Shown here: in pieces, positions 27,190 through 36,310 of the stretch
Numbering within the stretch: the stretch's first letter is position 1
How the letters are laid out: each line of letters begins with the position of its first letter
Source of the DNA: Rhizobium sp. CSW-27
GTDB lineage: Bacteria > Pseudomonadota > Alphaproteobacteria > Rhizobiales > Rhizobiaceae
Direction: 5' to 3'
DNA length: 64,000 bases
Assembly: GCF_018760785.1 (NCBI RefSeq)
Contig: NZ_JAHHZO010000001.1
Location: 248,001 to 312,000 of the forward strand
The notes under the pieces: generated by a model
The model's input: the letters and a program-made list of their open reading frames with translations, nothing else
What the model was told of the DNA's origin: nothing
The model's database searches: none
Translations under genes and position numbers: made by a program

Positions 27190-28176
27190 TTAGAACGAAC
27201 GCTGAAGGCGGAAGTAACCCGACCAGTAGCCGTCACCGTTGTTGGTGTCGTCGCGGTCGGTGTACTGAGCCGAAACCTTGGCAGCGAAGCCCTTGGTGAT
27301 GGCGTAGTCAACAGCAACGCCGGCCTTCCAGCCATCAGCGCCGTCAACCCAAGCAAGCTTGTCCCAGTACTGGAAGCCGGGGGTAACCTTGATCTTGTCG
27401 TTGATCTTGGCTTCGTAAGCGGCAGCGAATGCCCACTCGGAAGCGCTGTAGTAAGCGTTGTTGCCGCTGGAGTAAACAACAGCGCCTTCCAGGGTGCCCG
27501 GGCCAACGGCGACGGAAGCGATAGCGCGAACGGCGCCTTCTTCCTTGTCAACGTCGTAACCGCCGAGCAGGGCAGCCTTGACCGGGCCGAAGGCGCCGGA
27601 GATCTGACCTTCAACACCCCAGGTGTCGTTGTTCGTGAAGGTAGCGTTGTTCAGCTCGTCAACGAATACGCCAGCCTTGATTGCGCCGAACGTAGCTTCG
27701 TAACCGATCTGGTTGATGCGGTTGGAGCCGAGTTCGTCGGTTTCGCCAACGATGCCGTTATCCCAGTAGTTGTAGCCGTAGCCAGCGCGGAAGCCGCCGA
27801 GCGTCAGGAAGGCTTCGTCGATTTCGAGCGACGAAGAAGCGGAGCTGTCGCCCCAGGCGCGAACGGTGATGGTGCTGCCGAGAGCGCCGAGTTCCGTGTC
27901 AGACTTCGTTGCGAAGGTGACGAGGCCACGCGTACGGGCGTTCCAGTTGGCAACCGAGTCACGCTCGTCCATGTCAACCTGGAAACGGACGTAACCGCTG
28001 ATCTTCAGGCAGGTTTCAGAACCCGGGATGTAGAAGTAACCAGCGCCGAAAGCGTCGCAAACGCGAACGTATTCCATCGGTTCCGGCTCAGCGGCAACGA
28101 TAGCGTCGGCAGCCTGAGCGCCGGATACTGCTGCGAGAGCAGCAGCGGAGCCGAGAAGAAGGCTCTTGATGTTCAT
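27190..28176 (-). CDS. Porin, Omp2b/RopA-like (copy 2)
   Basis: A 328-residue outer-membrane porin with signal peptide MNIKSLLLGSAAALAAVSGAQA, a GGAGG before the ATG at 28176 (read on the minus strand), and the C-terminal RLQRSF. It shares a block of 47 identical residues with copy 1 right after the signal peptide, and most of the last 30 residues, while the middle of the protein differs in loops. Codon choice suggests high expression. The pair is probably an old tandem duplication in which each copy keeps its own promoter and terminator. Confidence 0.95.
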   Translation of the reverse strand: MNIKSLLLGSAAALAAVSGAQAADAIVAAEPEPMEYVRVCDAFGAGYFYIPGSETCLKISGYVRFQVDMDERDSVANWNARTRGLVTFATKSDTELGALGSTITVRAWGDSSASSSLEIDEAFLTLGGFRAGYGYNYWDNGIVGETDELGSNRINQIGYEATFGAIKAGVFVDELNNATFTNNDTWGVEGQISGAFGPVKAALLGGYDVDKEEGAVRAIASVAVGPGTLEGAVVYSSGNNAYYSASEWAFAAAYEAKINDKIKVTPGFQYWDKLAWVDGADGWKAGVAVDYAITKGFAAKVSAQYTDRDDTNNGDGYWSGYFRLQRSF

Positions 28177-28585
28177 AATGACCTCCAGTCAAGTTTCGTA
28201 AGGGTCTGGGTTTTTTGGCTGAAGGACAGCATTCCCTGCCCCATCCCCGTCGGTTCTTAGAAGACAGACGATCCACCGCCTCGCTTCTGATGGTGAACAT
28301 ACTAGAGCGGTCCGTTCATGCAATCGTGAACTGGAGCGGTTTCGTTCCGACACACCCGCTTCCCACCCAACCTGTTGCGCAAACAACACAGGCCGTGTGA
28401 CAGCCGGCGCTAATTTTTACCTTTGGTTAAGAACTACCGGGGGAAGCGGTAACTTAAGCGCGCAGGCGGCAAGTTTGCCGCCGGATGCGCTTCAGTATTG
28501 GCCCATCGCAACCGTTTCGGAAACACTCGACGAAACAGTCGAAAATCCTGTGCTTTACTTTTAAGAAGGATCTTTATCAGGGGGA
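28177..28585. other. Leader and promoter region upstream of porin copy 2
   Basis: This is 409 bp without a gene, between the porin start codon and the 3' end of tRNA-Ser. It contains the GGAGG of the porin, a long untranslated leader, an AT-richer segment near 28410-28450 (TTTTTACCTTTGGTTAAG) and a strong palindrome at 28465-28482. No open frame in it looks coding. Confidence 0.6.
28465..28482. repeat. Perfect palindrome downstream of tRNA-Ser
   Basis: GGCGGCAA-GT-TTGCCGCC, with outer GCGC/GCGC pairing (28459-28488 region). It lies about 100 bp beyond the 3' end of the minus-strand tRNA gene, so it may end the tRNA transcript. No T-run follows it. It could equally be a protein-binding site in the porin upstream region. 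Confidence 0.5.
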
Positions 28586-28676
28586 TGGCGGAGAGGAAGG
28601 GATTCGAACCCTCGATACGCTTTTGACGTATACTCCCTTAGCAGGGGAGCGCCTTCGACCACTCGGCCACCTCTCC
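28586..28676 (-). tRNA. tRNA-Ser (anticodon GCT)
   Basis: A complete 91-base class II tRNA with encoded CCA. The acceptor stem pairs GGAGAGG with CCTCTCC and the discriminator is G. The anticodon loop CTGCTAA between CTCCC and GGGAG gives anticodon GCT, which reads AGC/AGT serine codons. A long variable arm (TATACG...CGTATC region) and the T-loop GTTCGAATC are present. I see no integrase or attachment-site duplication beside it. Confidence 0.95.
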
Positions 28677-28793
28677 GGTGCGGTGGTGATTATTGCGGAC
28701 AGACGACGATTGCAAGGCATTTTGCGCGCTTTCCCGCATTTCTGCGCGAAAAGGGCGAAAAAGCCGCCCTTTTCGTGGCCCTGGCAACAGGCA

Positions 28794-30020
28794 TCAGGCG
28801 AGCAGAAGCTTCAGGTCGGCGGCAGCATCGGCCAGAATCGCCCGCTCCGGCTGGATGCCCAGCTCCAGCAGCTTCTTGCCGGTGACATAGGCCTTGGCAT
28901 CGTTGACGGCATCCACGGCAATGAAGCGTCCGGCACGGAAATACCAGATCGAGGCGGATCCCTCCCGCGCACCCGGCCGCACCAGCGTTTCGTCATAGCC
29001 CTGGTTCAGCCCGGCGATCTGCAGCTTCACATCATACTGGTCGGACCAGAACCAGGGCTTCGGCTGATAGGGCACCGGTGTTCCGAAAATCGCAAGCGCT
29101 GCCGATTCGGCCTGGTCGACGGCATTCTGTACCGATTCGAGTCGCACCCGCCCCTCGCCATAGGGCAGCTCCGTGCAGTCTCCGACGGCATAAATCGCCG
29201 AATCGGAGGTGCGTCCGAAGGCGTCAACGCTCACACCGTTCGCCACCTCAAGACCGGCGGCCTTGGCCAACTGGTCGTTGGCCACGACACCTATACCGAC
29301 GATGACGAGGTCAATCTCGATCGTGCTGCCGTCGGAAAGCTCGGCGCCGCAGACATGGCCGTCGCGACCGATGAGCCGGACAAGGCCCATCGATTCGCGG
29401 ATGCTCACCCCATGCGCCTGATGAACGCCACGCAGGATATCGGCGGTCTGCGCCGAAGCGACCCGCTTCAGGATCCGGTCAGCCATTTCGATGAGGGTGA
29501 CATCCAGCCCCTTGTGGCGGGCGACGGCGGCCGCCTCCAGCCCGATATAGCCGCCGCCGATGATCAGCACCCGCCGCCCGGCCTGCAATTCGCCGGAAAG
29601 ATGATCGGCATCGCGCTTGTCGCGCATCACATGCACGCCGGAAAGATCGCCACCCAGCGCGGCCGGCAGGTTTCGGGGCGCAGCACCGGTTGCCAGCACC
29701 AGCGTGCCATAGGAAAGCCGTGTGCCATCCTGCAGGCGCACGATGCGGGCGGCGCAGTCGATCTCTTCCGCGAAGGTGGCAAGGCGCAGGTCCACGCCAT
29801 TTTCGTCATACCAGGCCTGCGGGCGCAGCAGCAGGCGGGAGAAGTCCATCTCGCCCAGCAGATATTTCTTCGACAAGGGCGGGCGCTGGTAGGGCGGCAC
29901 GGCTTCCGCGCTCACCAGCGTGATCGGCCGCGCATCCTTCAAGGCCCGCAGCTTGGCGGCCAGCGAGAAGGCGGCCTGCCCGCCACCGATGATCACGATA
30001 TTGTCCGACACGCGCGCCAC
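28794..30020 (-). CDS. FAD-dependent NAD(P)H reductase, ferredoxin/rhodocoxin reductase-like
   Basis: A 408-residue flavoprotein that would pass electrons from NAD(P)H to a ferredoxin. Two Rossmann motifs are visible: GGGQAAFSLAAKLR (about residue 12, FAD) and IIGGGYIGLEAAAVA (about residue 150, NAD). AVGDCTE (about 277) closes the FAD site. The C-terminal 80 residues (PWFWSDQYDVKLQIAGL) are the reductase C-terminal domain of the BphA4/ThcD/CamA group. No ferredoxin or P450 gene is nearby, so the partner is encoded elsewhere. Confidence 0.92.
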   Translation of the reverse strand: MARVSDNIVIIGGGQAAFSLAAKLRALKDARPITLVSAEAVPPYQRPPLSKKYLLGEMDFSRLLLRPQAWYDENGVDLRLATFAEEIDCAARIVRLQDGTRLSYGTLVLATGAAPRNLPAALGGDLSGVHVMRDKRDADHLSGELQAGRRVLIIGGGYIGLEAAAVARHKGLDVTLIEMADRILKRVASAQTADILRGVHQAHGVSIRESMGLVRLIGRDGHVCGAELSDGSTIEIDLVIVGIGVVANDQLAKAAGLEVANGVSVDAFGRTSDSAIYAVGDCTELPYGEGRVRLESVQNAVDQAESAALAIFGTPVPYQPKPWFWSDQYDVKLQIAGLNQGYDETLVRPGAREGSASIWYFRAGRFIAVDAVNDAKAYVTGKKLLELGIQPERAILADAAADLKLLLA

Positions 30021-30250
30021 TCCTTATAAGACGGGGACACGACGACGGCCCGACCTCGCCCGGCAGGCCTTGTCCCCCGTCCCTGTGGGTAGCGCTGCCG
30101 CAGAAGCGGGTCAACCATGCCGCCGCATCGGCGCAAGGCTCCCGACATGCGACAAAATCGCTGGAATTGCGCGCATTTTATCCTTCGCCTTCAGGATGCG
30201 TCATATCTATACGGTCAGGATGGGTGTGCAAGCATCCATGGGAGGGTTCG

Positions 30251-30604
30251 ATGCCCTTGAACATTGTGAGAGAGACCAAAGCAAACATCCCTCATGATGA
30301 GGTGTTCGAAAAATTCGAGATCGATCGGCCGGGCAAGATCATCTTCGTCGGCCGCCATCTCAGCACCAAGAACCAGATGCGCTGCCTGGTGCGCCGCATG
30401 TCGCTCTATGGGGCCGAACTGGACGTCAGCCCGCATCTGCCGGTGCCGAATCACTTCTTTCTGGAGATCCTCGGCGTGCGCGACGAAATCGGCTGCACGC
30501 TGATCCGCCGGCAGAAGGAAAAGGTAACGGTCGGCTTCAACATGCTGATCGATGCGGACTTCCTGCATCACGTCATCCGGCTGAGCTTCGATACCAGCCA
30601 CTGA
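30251..30604 (+). CDS. Small PilZ-like protein, 117 residues
   Basis: A soluble 117-residue protein. The order of a basic stretch (KNQMRCLVRRMSLYGAELDVSP) followed by alternating beta strands (HFFLEILG, GCTLIRRQKEKVTVGF) resembles a PilZ domain, a c-di-GMP receptor fold. However, the usual RxxxR and D/NxSxxG motifs are only partly present (RRMSLYGA), so ligand binding is uncertain. GGGAGGG lies four bases before the ATG at 30251. It could act in cyclic-di-GMP signalling or be a degenerate adaptor. Confidence 0.6.
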   Translation: MPLNIVRETKANIPHDEVFEKFEIDRPGKIIFVGRHLSTKNQMRCLVRRMSLYGAELDVSPHLPVPNHFFLEILGVRDEIGCTLIRRQKEKVTVGFNMLIDADFLHHVIRLSFDTSH

Positions 30605-30751
30605 CGGGCGCGGCGCTGCACAGGCCAGCCGCCCGCAGCGCGGACGGCTGGGCGCACTGACGGGCGAGAACGGTAGCAGGAACAACCGGCCTTGCGCGGG
30701 CGGCAAAGCCCCCTATGGTGAGCGGAATTTTCCTGCCGCCGGACAGACTGC

Positions 30752-31864
30752 ATGACCACGTTTTCACGCTTTACCCCTCTCCTCAGCCAGTTGCCCGCCA
30801 CCGTGCCTTTCGTCGGGCCGGAAGCCATAGAGCGCAATCGCGGCCTTGCCGTGAAGGCGCGCATTGGCGCCAATGAAAGCGGCTTCGGCCCGGCCCCCTC
30901 GGTAATCAGGGCGATTGCTGAGGCTGCAGGCGACACCTGGAAGTATTCAGACCCGGAAAACTTCGAGCTGAAGCAGGCGCTGGCAGCCCATCTCGGCTGC
31001 CAGCCGGAGAATCTCGCCATCGGCGAGGGCATCGATTCGCTGCTCGGCCACATCGCCCGCATGGTGATTGAACCCGGCACGCCGGTCGTCACCTCGCTCG
31101 GCGCCTATCCGACCTTCAACTTCCACGTGGTCGGCCATGGCGGGCGGCTGGTGACCACGCCCTATGTGAATGACCGCGAGGATCTCGACGGCCTCCTGGA
31201 CCTCGTGCGGCGGGAGAATGCGCCGCTCGTCTATTTCGCCAATCCGGACAATCCGATGGGGAGTTGGTGGGATGCGGACAGCGTTGTCGCCTTCGCCCGG
31301 GCGCTCCCCGCCAGCTGCCTGCTGATTCTGGACGAGGCCTATTGCGAAACGGCACCGGCTGGCACGACCCCGCCGATCGCAGCCCTTCTCGATCTGCCGA
31401 ACGTGATGCGGACGCGCACCTTCTCCAAGGCCTATGGCCTGGCAGGGGCGCGCGTCGGCTACGTCATCACCTCGGAAGGCAATGCCCGGGCCTTCGACAA
31501 GATCCGCCATCATTTCGGCATGGCGCGGGTGAGCGTGGCGGCGGCGCTGGCAGCCCTCAAGGATCAGGCCTACCTCGCCGAAGCCATCGCGGCGATCGGC
31601 CGGTCGCGCGCCGAAATCGCTGCGACTGCCGCGGCGAACGGCCTTGCGGCCCTGCCCTCCGCCACCAATTTCGTCGCAGTGGATTGCGGCCGCGACGGCA
31701 CCTATTCCCGCGCCATCGTCGACGGACTGATGGAGCACGGCGTCTTCATCCGCATGCCGGGGGTCGCGCCCCTCAACCGCTGCATCCGCATCAGCGCCGG
31801 CCGCGAGGCCGACATGGCGCTGCTCGCCGAGGCCCTGCCGCAGGTGCTGCAACGCCTCGGCTGA
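30752..31864 (+). CDS. PLP-dependent aminotransferase, HisC-like (class I/II)
   Basis: A 370-residue fold-type I aminotransferase. Motifs: NESGFGP near residue 40, ANPDNPMGSW (about 168), LDEAYCE (about 193), and the Schiff-base lysine in TFSKAYGLAGARVGY (about 226). The C-terminal RISAGREADM holds the substrate-carboxylate arginine. The layout is that of histidinol-phosphate aminotransferase and close paralogues that act on aromatic amino acids. There are no his genes beside it, so a broad aromatic or other role is as likely as histidine synthesis. A strong terminator follows. Confidence 0.88.
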   Translation: MTTFSRFTPLLSQLPATVPFVGPEAIERNRGLAVKARIGANESGFGPAPSVIRAIAEAAGDTWKYSDPENFELKQALAAHLGCQPENLAIGEGIDSLLGHIARMVIEPGTPVVTSLGAYPTFNFHVVGHGGRLVTTPYVNDREDLDGLLDLVRRENAPLVYFANPDNPMGSWWDADSVVAFARALPASCLLILDEAYCETAPAGTTPPIAALLDLPNVMRTRTFSKAYGLAGARVGYVITSEGNARAFDKIRHHFGMARVSVAAALAALKDQAYLAEAIAAIGRSRAEIAATAAANGLAALPSATNFVAVDCGRDGTYSRAIVDGLMEHGVFIRMPGVAPLNRCIRISAGREADMALLAEALPQVLQRLG

Positions 31865-31874
31865 TCACGGCACG

Positions 31875-31914
31875 AAAAAGCCGCGCCGGTGACGAGACCG
31901 GGCGCGGCTTTTTT
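31875..31914. terminator. Bidirectional intrinsic terminator
   Basis: AAAAAGCCGCGCC (31875-31887) pairs with GGCGCGGCTTTTT, with an inner GGT/ACC, making a long stem flanked by A- and T-runs on both sides. It separates the convergent aminotransferase and Sel1-repeat genes. Confidence 0.92.
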
Positions 31915-31936
31915 CCGCATTCATGACGGCACGGCT

Positions 31937-32203
31937 TCAGTGCGTCGTCATCCAGTCGCGGGCGGCGCGCAGAGCCTCCGCCAGCTGCATCTTGGTCATC
32001 GACTTCGACAGATCCGCCCGCAGTTCCGCCGCACGGTCGCAGCCCCGGATCGCCGCGATGTTGAGCCACTTGTGCGCCGCAACCAGATCGACCGGGCAGC
32101 CGCGGCCCGTCGCATATTTCAGGCCCATGTCACAGAAGGTATCTGCCCGGACCTCGCCGCCCATGCCGGCCATTTCAGAACTGTTCATGTCAAAGCGTGC
32201 CAT
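31937..32203 (-). CDS. Small Sel1-repeat protein, 88 residues
   Basis: An 88-residue protein with one to two Sel1-like (TPR-related) motifs: FCDMGLKYATGRGCPVDLVA then AHKWLNIAAIRGC (about residues 23-58). Such repeats mediate protein contacts. There is no signal peptide. Similar short proteins of this shape occur across rhizobia with no assigned role. It is convergent with the aminotransferase gene and ends just beyond the shared terminator. Confidence 0.8.
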   Translation of the reverse strand: MARFDMNSSEMAGMGGEVRADTFCDMGLKYATGRGCPVDLVAAHKWLNIAAIRGCDRAAELRADLSKSMTKMQLAEALRAARDWMTTH

Positions 32204-32713
32204 CGAGAAGATCCCTGTCTAGACCCTGTTGCCGGTATTCCCTGTTTTCATCGGCCCTCACGGGGCACCGGGCGGTTCGCACCATCTTCAGGCGGTGTTG
32301 TCCGATCCGTCCGGCCGGCAGGTTTTCCCTGCTCGTTCGATGGCCTCACTATGCCGACGCGCCTTCAAAATTCGCCTAAAATGCATGCTTAATTTGCTGA
32401 AAACAAAGTCTAAACGGGTCGTAAACCGCATATTTCGTTAAGCATCGGAAGGCCCGGAAATTAAGGATTTTCGCGGCCGCTTCAGCTTTCGTTCACCATG
32501 CGGCCTTTACGCTTCATTCACCCTGTTCTTCACACGGCGATGCAAGGCCGGGGCATTTCGGGACCGGACGGCTGCCGCGCCGGATACGGGCGAACACCGC
32601 AAATCCTGTTTACCTTTACGTGCGCGTAAGCTAGATTTCGTCAGGGCATTTCGCCCGTTCCGGGGGAGCGGACGGGCTGAGGACGGATGCCGGCTCGGAT
32701 GGAGGAGTAAGGA
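32204..32713. other. 510-bp intergenic region, no gene recognised
   Basis: No convincing coding frame on either strand. The part 32380-32470 is markedly richer in A and T than the surroundings (AAAACAAAGTCTAAACGG, CATATTTCGTTAAG). It probably contains the promoters of the divergent Sel1-repeat and DUF2147 genes. A 33-codon frame at 32340-32441 has no ribosome-binding site and a basic composition, so I do not call it. Confidence 0.5.
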
Positions 32714-33055
32714 ATGACGATCAGGATCATGCTGCTGGCGGCACTGCTGATGGGCTCGACGGGACTTGCCCATGCGGCGGAGCCCATCGAGGGCAACTGG
32801 AAGACGGCGAGCGGCGAGACGGCGGCCATTGCCAGATGCGGCCCCGCCTTCTGCGTGACGCTGAAAACCGGCAAATATGCCGGACGCCAGATCGGCAAGA
32901 TGAGCGGCGAGGCCGGCACCTACGAGGGCGAGATCACCGATCCGGCCGCCGACAAGACCTATAGCGGCTCCGGAACCGTGACCGGCAATTCCCTCAGGAT
33001 GAAGGGCTGCGTTCTGAGCATCTTCTGCAAGAGCCAGACCTGGAGCCGCCTCTGA
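32714..33055 (+). CDS. DUF2147 periplasmic protein
   Basis: A 113-residue protein with a signal peptide (MTIRIMLLAALLMGSTG, cleavage after AHAA) and a compact beta-barrel-like domain: IEGNWKT, then GEITDPAADKTYSGSG and LRMKGCVLSIFCKSQTW. This matches the DUF2147 family of small lipocalin-like periplasmic proteins. Four cysteines suggest two disulfides. GGAGGAGTAAGGA precedes the ATG. The function is unknown. Confidence 0.87.
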   Translation: MTIRIMLLAALLMGSTGLAHAAEPIEGNWKTASGETAAIARCGPAFCVTLKTGKYAGRQIGKMSGEAGTYEGEITDPAADKTYSGSGTVTGNSLRMKGCVLSIFCKSQTWSRL

Positions 33056-33158
33056 GCGACCGCGGCGGCCGTCACGCAACTGTGTGACGAGAGAGCAGGG
33101 ACAAGGACGCCGACAGGGACACCGGCGGAGCAGTAACCCTGCCTGCGCCCGGCATCGG

Positions 33159-33177
33159 CCGGCCCCTGCGGGGCCGG
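33159..33177 (+). terminator. GC-rich hairpin after the DUF2147 gene
   Basis: CCGGCCCC-TGC-GGGGCCGG is a perfect 8-bp stem, with a short T-run (CCTTTT) about 10 bases later. It is a candidate terminator of the DUF2147 gene. Confidence 0.55.
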
Positions 33178-33300
33178 TGCGGCGGGCCTTTTCCGCGGCC
33201 GAACGCCTTGCGCCCGGCTGAACGGAGAATGAATGGCGGCATCAGCACGCATTCAGTCTCCCCGTGCCAATCTGCGTGGCAGACGAGAAGGAGAGAGTTC

Positions 33301-33441
33301 ATGCCTTACCTTGCCCGCCGATTTGCCCTGATGACCGCCATCATGGCGATTTTCGCGCTGTCCTTTGCCATGCTGGTACAGGAGATGCGCAGGGTGCCTC
33401 TCATGCATGCCAGCGTCGAGATGATGCCCCGCTATCGCTGA
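33301..33441 (+). CDS. Small membrane protein, 46 residues
   Basis: A short gene with GGAGAGAG just before the ATG at 33301. The product begins MPYLARRFALM and has one transmembrane helix (about residues 8-26), followed by a short polar tail. I recognise no family. It is separated from neighbours by 245 bp upstream and 94 bp downstream, so it probably has its own promoter. The call rests on the ribosome-binding site and the clean helix. Confidence 0.6.
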   Translation: MPYLARRFALMTAIMAIFALSFAMLVQEMRRVPLMHASVEMMPRYR

Positions 33442-33535
33442 GCATCGAGGGAGCGAAAGCCTCTCCCGGCGGAAAAGTTGCAAAGCCGGCGCCGCCCGTA
33501 ATTGGCTTGTTAAGAAGAGCGCATTATGATGCGCC

Positions 33536-35035
33536 ATGAGCAAACGAATCCATTCCCCCACCCTTTCCGCCTGCATCAGCCCCGAGCCGTTCGCGCCGCA
33601 AAGCTTCGACGACCCCGTCCAGGCGGTCGATGCGCTGACGGCGCTTTACGAGCGCAACACGGCCTTCCTGATCAGTCAGTTCGAGGAACTGGCAAGGGGT
33701 GCCCCGGTAAGCGGACGCTACCGCGCCTGCTATCCGCAGGTCGGCATCGAGACCACCAGCTTCGGTCACATCGATTCGCGCCTCTCCTATGGCCACGTGA
33801 CGGCGCCGGGCGTCTATACCACGACGATCACCCGGCCGCGTCTGTTCCGGCATTATCTCAAGGAGCAGCTGGGATTGCTGATGCGCAATCACCGGGTTCC
33901 GGTAACGGTGTCCGAATCGGCAACCCCCATTCCGCTGCACTTTGCCTTCGGCGAGGGCGCGCATGTGGAAGCCTCGGCCTCGACGGTGCTCTCCGACATG
34001 CCGCTGCGCGATCTGTTCGATACGCCGGACCTCAACATCACCGACGACCTGATCGCCAATGGCGAATATGATCAGGTGCCGGGCGAGCCTGCGCCGCTTG
34101 CCCCCTTCACGGCCCAGCGCATCGACTATTCGCTGGCGCGACTCAGCCACTACACGGCCACCAGCGCCGACCATTTCCAGAATTTCGTGCTGTTCACCAA
34201 TTACCAGTTCTACATCGATGAATTCGCCGCCTGGGCGCGCGAACTGATGGCGAATGGCGGGGAAGGCTATACGGCCTTTGTGGAGCCCGGCAATATCATC
34301 ACGCCGGCCGGTTCCGAACGTGCGTCGGAACAGGTGGGGAGGCTGCCGCAGATGCCGGCCTATCACCTGAAAAAGAAGGGCCATGCCGGCATCACGCTCG
34401 TCAACATCGGCGTAGGCCCCTCGAATGCCAAGACGATCACCGACCATATCGCGGTGCTTCGTCCGCATGCCTGGCTGATGGTCGGCCATTGCGCCGGCCT
34501 GCGCAACAGCCAGCGACTGGGCGATTACGTGCTGGCGCATGCCTATATGCGCGAGGATCACGTGCTGGACGACGACCTGCCGGTCTGGGTGCCGATTCCG
34601 GCGCTCGCCGAGGTGCAGAAGGCGCTGGAGGACGCGGTCGAGGAAATCACCGGGCTCGAAGGCTTCGAGCTGAAGCGCATCATGCGCACCGGCACCGTCG
34701 CGACCATCGACAACCGCAACTGGGAACTGCGCGACCAGCGCGGGCCGGTGAAACGGCTCTCCCAGGCACGCGCCATCGCACTCGACATGGAATCGGCAAC
34801 GATCGCCGCCAACGGCTTCCGTTTCCGCGTTCCCTACGGCACGCTGCTCTGCGTCTCCGACAAGCCGCTGCATGGCGAATTGAAGCTGCCGGGCATGGCG
34901 ACCGAATTCTACCGCACGCAGGTTCGCCAGCACCTGAAGATCGGCATCCGCGCCGTGCAGAAGCTCGCCGCCATGCCGACGGAAACGCTTCACTCTCGCA
35001 AACTGCGCAGCTTCTACGAGACGGCGTTTCAGTAA
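33536..35035 (+). CDS. amn: AMP nucleosidase
   Basis: A 499-residue Amn that hydrolyses AMP to adenine and ribose-5-phosphate and so adjusts the adenylate pool. The N-terminal regulatory domain covers about residues 15-170. The C-terminal catalytic domain has the nucleoside-phosphorylase-like fold, with NIGVGPSNAKTITDHI and RPHAWLMVGHCAGLRNSQ (about residues 290-330) and the late DMESATIAANGFRFRVPYGTLLC (about 421), which supplies purine-site residues. The length fits the family. It is convergent with the flippase-like gene, only 24 bp apart. Confidence 0.95.
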   Translation: MSKRIHSPTLSACISPEPFAPQSFDDPVQAVDALTALYERNTAFLISQFEELARGAPVSGRYRACYPQVGIETTSFGHIDSRLSYGHVTAPGVYTTTITRPRLFRHYLKEQLGLLMRNHRVPVTVSESATPIPLHFAFGEGAHVEASASTVLSDMPLRDLFDTPDLNITDDLIANGEYDQVPGEPAPLAPFTAQRIDYSLARLSHYTATSADHFQNFVLFTNYQFYIDEFAAWARELMANGGEGYTAFVEPGNIITPAGSERASEQVGRLPQMPAYHLKKKGHAGITLVNIGVGPSNAKTITDHIAVLRPHAWLMVGHCAGLRNSQRLGDYVLAHAYMREDHVLDDDLPVWVPIPALAEVQKALEDAVEEITGLEGFELKRIMRTGTVATIDNRNWELRDQRGPVKRLSQARAIALDMESATIAANGFRFRVPYGTLLCVSDKPLHGELKLPGMATEFYRTQVRQHLKIGIRAVQKLAAMPTETLHSRKLRSFYETAFQ

Positions 35036-35059
35036 GGGCGCGGCAGCCGGCGGGACGCC

Positions 35060-36022
35060 TTACCGCTTCCGGTTGGGCGCCAGGAAGAGCGACAGCCCGG
35101 CGCCGGTGAAGGCGGACAGCAGGATGAGCAGGTGGGCGTTGACCGCGGCCGCCGCCAGTCTGACCATGGACTGCCCCGAGGCATCGGCGCCGAAGGAAAT
35201 CGCGCCGGCCACGATGCCGGCCGGATAGGTGCCGACGCCGCCCGGCGCGTGGAATGGCAGCACCGACGACAGTTCGCCGCCCAGCGCCCCGCCGAAGGCG
35301 GCCGCGACCGGAAAGACGCCCATCACCGCGAGCGCCCAGGCGAGCACCACCACCTTGATGCCCCAATTGACCAGCGTGGCGGCAAAAGCCCTCAGAAAGG
35401 CGGGATGGTGTTCCGGCAGGCCGAGCATGATTTCGTCGAGCAGGCGGGAAAGCCTGGCCGGACCACGCCCCGCCAAATGGCGCATGAGCGGTCGCTTGGC
35501 GGCAAAGGCGAGGAAAGGCAGGCAGACGAACAGCAGCCACAGGGCGATCGCCCAGGCCGCCCACCCCTTTTCCATCACCAGCCCGACACCGGCCGCCGCC
35601 AGCAGCGCATGCAGGTCGAGCGCCCGCATGACAAGGAGCGCCGCCGTGCCGCGCGCCAGCGGCATGCCGAATTCGGCGCGCATCAACAATGGGAAGCTGG
35701 TTTCGCCGGTGCGCATCGGCAGCATGACGTTGAGCAGGTTGTGGACAAGCGTCACCCGCAGCAGCCGGGCGAACTGGCCGCGCGTCTCGTTCGGAAAGTA
35801 ATCATGGATGCGCCAGCAGCGGATGACATAGGTTGTCGTCAGCGCGGCCAGGGCCAGAGCCAACGAGGAAAAGCCGATTTCGGCGAAGCGTGCCACCAAC
35901 TGAGGCCAGCCGATGCTCCACTGCAGGAAGGCCGCATAGGCAAGAATGACACCCATGGTGACAAGCGCCATGCGATTGCGCACGATCCACCGGGGACGGC
36001 TGGCATACTCACTGGAATTCAT
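35060..36022 (-). CDS. LPG-synthase-TM / UPF0104 family membrane protein (flippase-like)
   Basis: A 320-residue inner-membrane protein with about eight hydrophobic helices. Family features: RMALVTMGVILAYAAFLQW at the N terminus, NVMLPMRTGETSFPLLMRAEF (about residue 108), and PFHAPGGVGTYPAGIVAG (about 258). These are hallmarks of the lysylphosphatidylglycerol-synthase transmembrane superfamily, whose members flip or handle lipids. It lies divergent to three genes for lipid-linked sugar transfer, so a role with lipid-linked intermediates is a reasonable inference; no direct evidence. Confidence 0.82.
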   Translation of the reverse strand: MNSSEYASRPRWIVRNRMALVTMGVILAYAAFLQWSIGWPQLVARFAEIGFSSLALALAALTTTYVIRCWRIHDYFPNETRGQFARLLRVTLVHNLLNVMLPMRTGETSFPLLMRAEFGMPLARGTAALLVMRALDLHALLAAAGVGLVMEKGWAAWAIALWLLFVCLPFLAFAAKRPLMRHLAGRGPARLSRLLDEIMLGLPEHHPAFLRAFAATLVNWGIKVVVLAWALAVMGVFPVAAAFGGALGGELSSVLPFHAPGGVGTYPAGIVAGAISFGADASGQSMVRLAAAAVNAHLLILLSAFTGAGLSLFLAPNRKR

Positions 36023-36310
36023 ATAGTCGTGACGCCCAAGTTCTCCATGGGCCGACCTGTAGCACAGTTCCTTTTGCCTTTGCCATCGGAGTGGACCGGA
36101 GACTTTGCACGATGCAAGGTGTGACAGATGACGACAAAGCCTCCATCCCGTCTGTCGAGGTCCGTCACGATGCGGAAACCGGGCTATGAAGAACGCTGAA
36201 CACAGTCACAGGGCAGCTCGAACCTCTGCCGCGCAAACTCCTTGCAGCCGGTCCTTGCGCGCCTCTGCGCAGTGCAGGATCCCAGACAGTTCTTCCGGTG
36301 ATCAAAGAGC

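Noticed and set aside
28586..28676. Possibility that tRNA-Ser is an integration site for a genomic island.
   Set aside because: No integrase gene and no repeat of the tRNA 3' end seen in the neighbouring sequence; adjacent genes are ordinary.
36112..36189. A 25-codon frame (MQGVTDDDKASIPSVEVRHD) before the first GT39 gene.
   Set aside because: Too short, with no clear ribosome-binding site and no hydrophobic or conserved segment.
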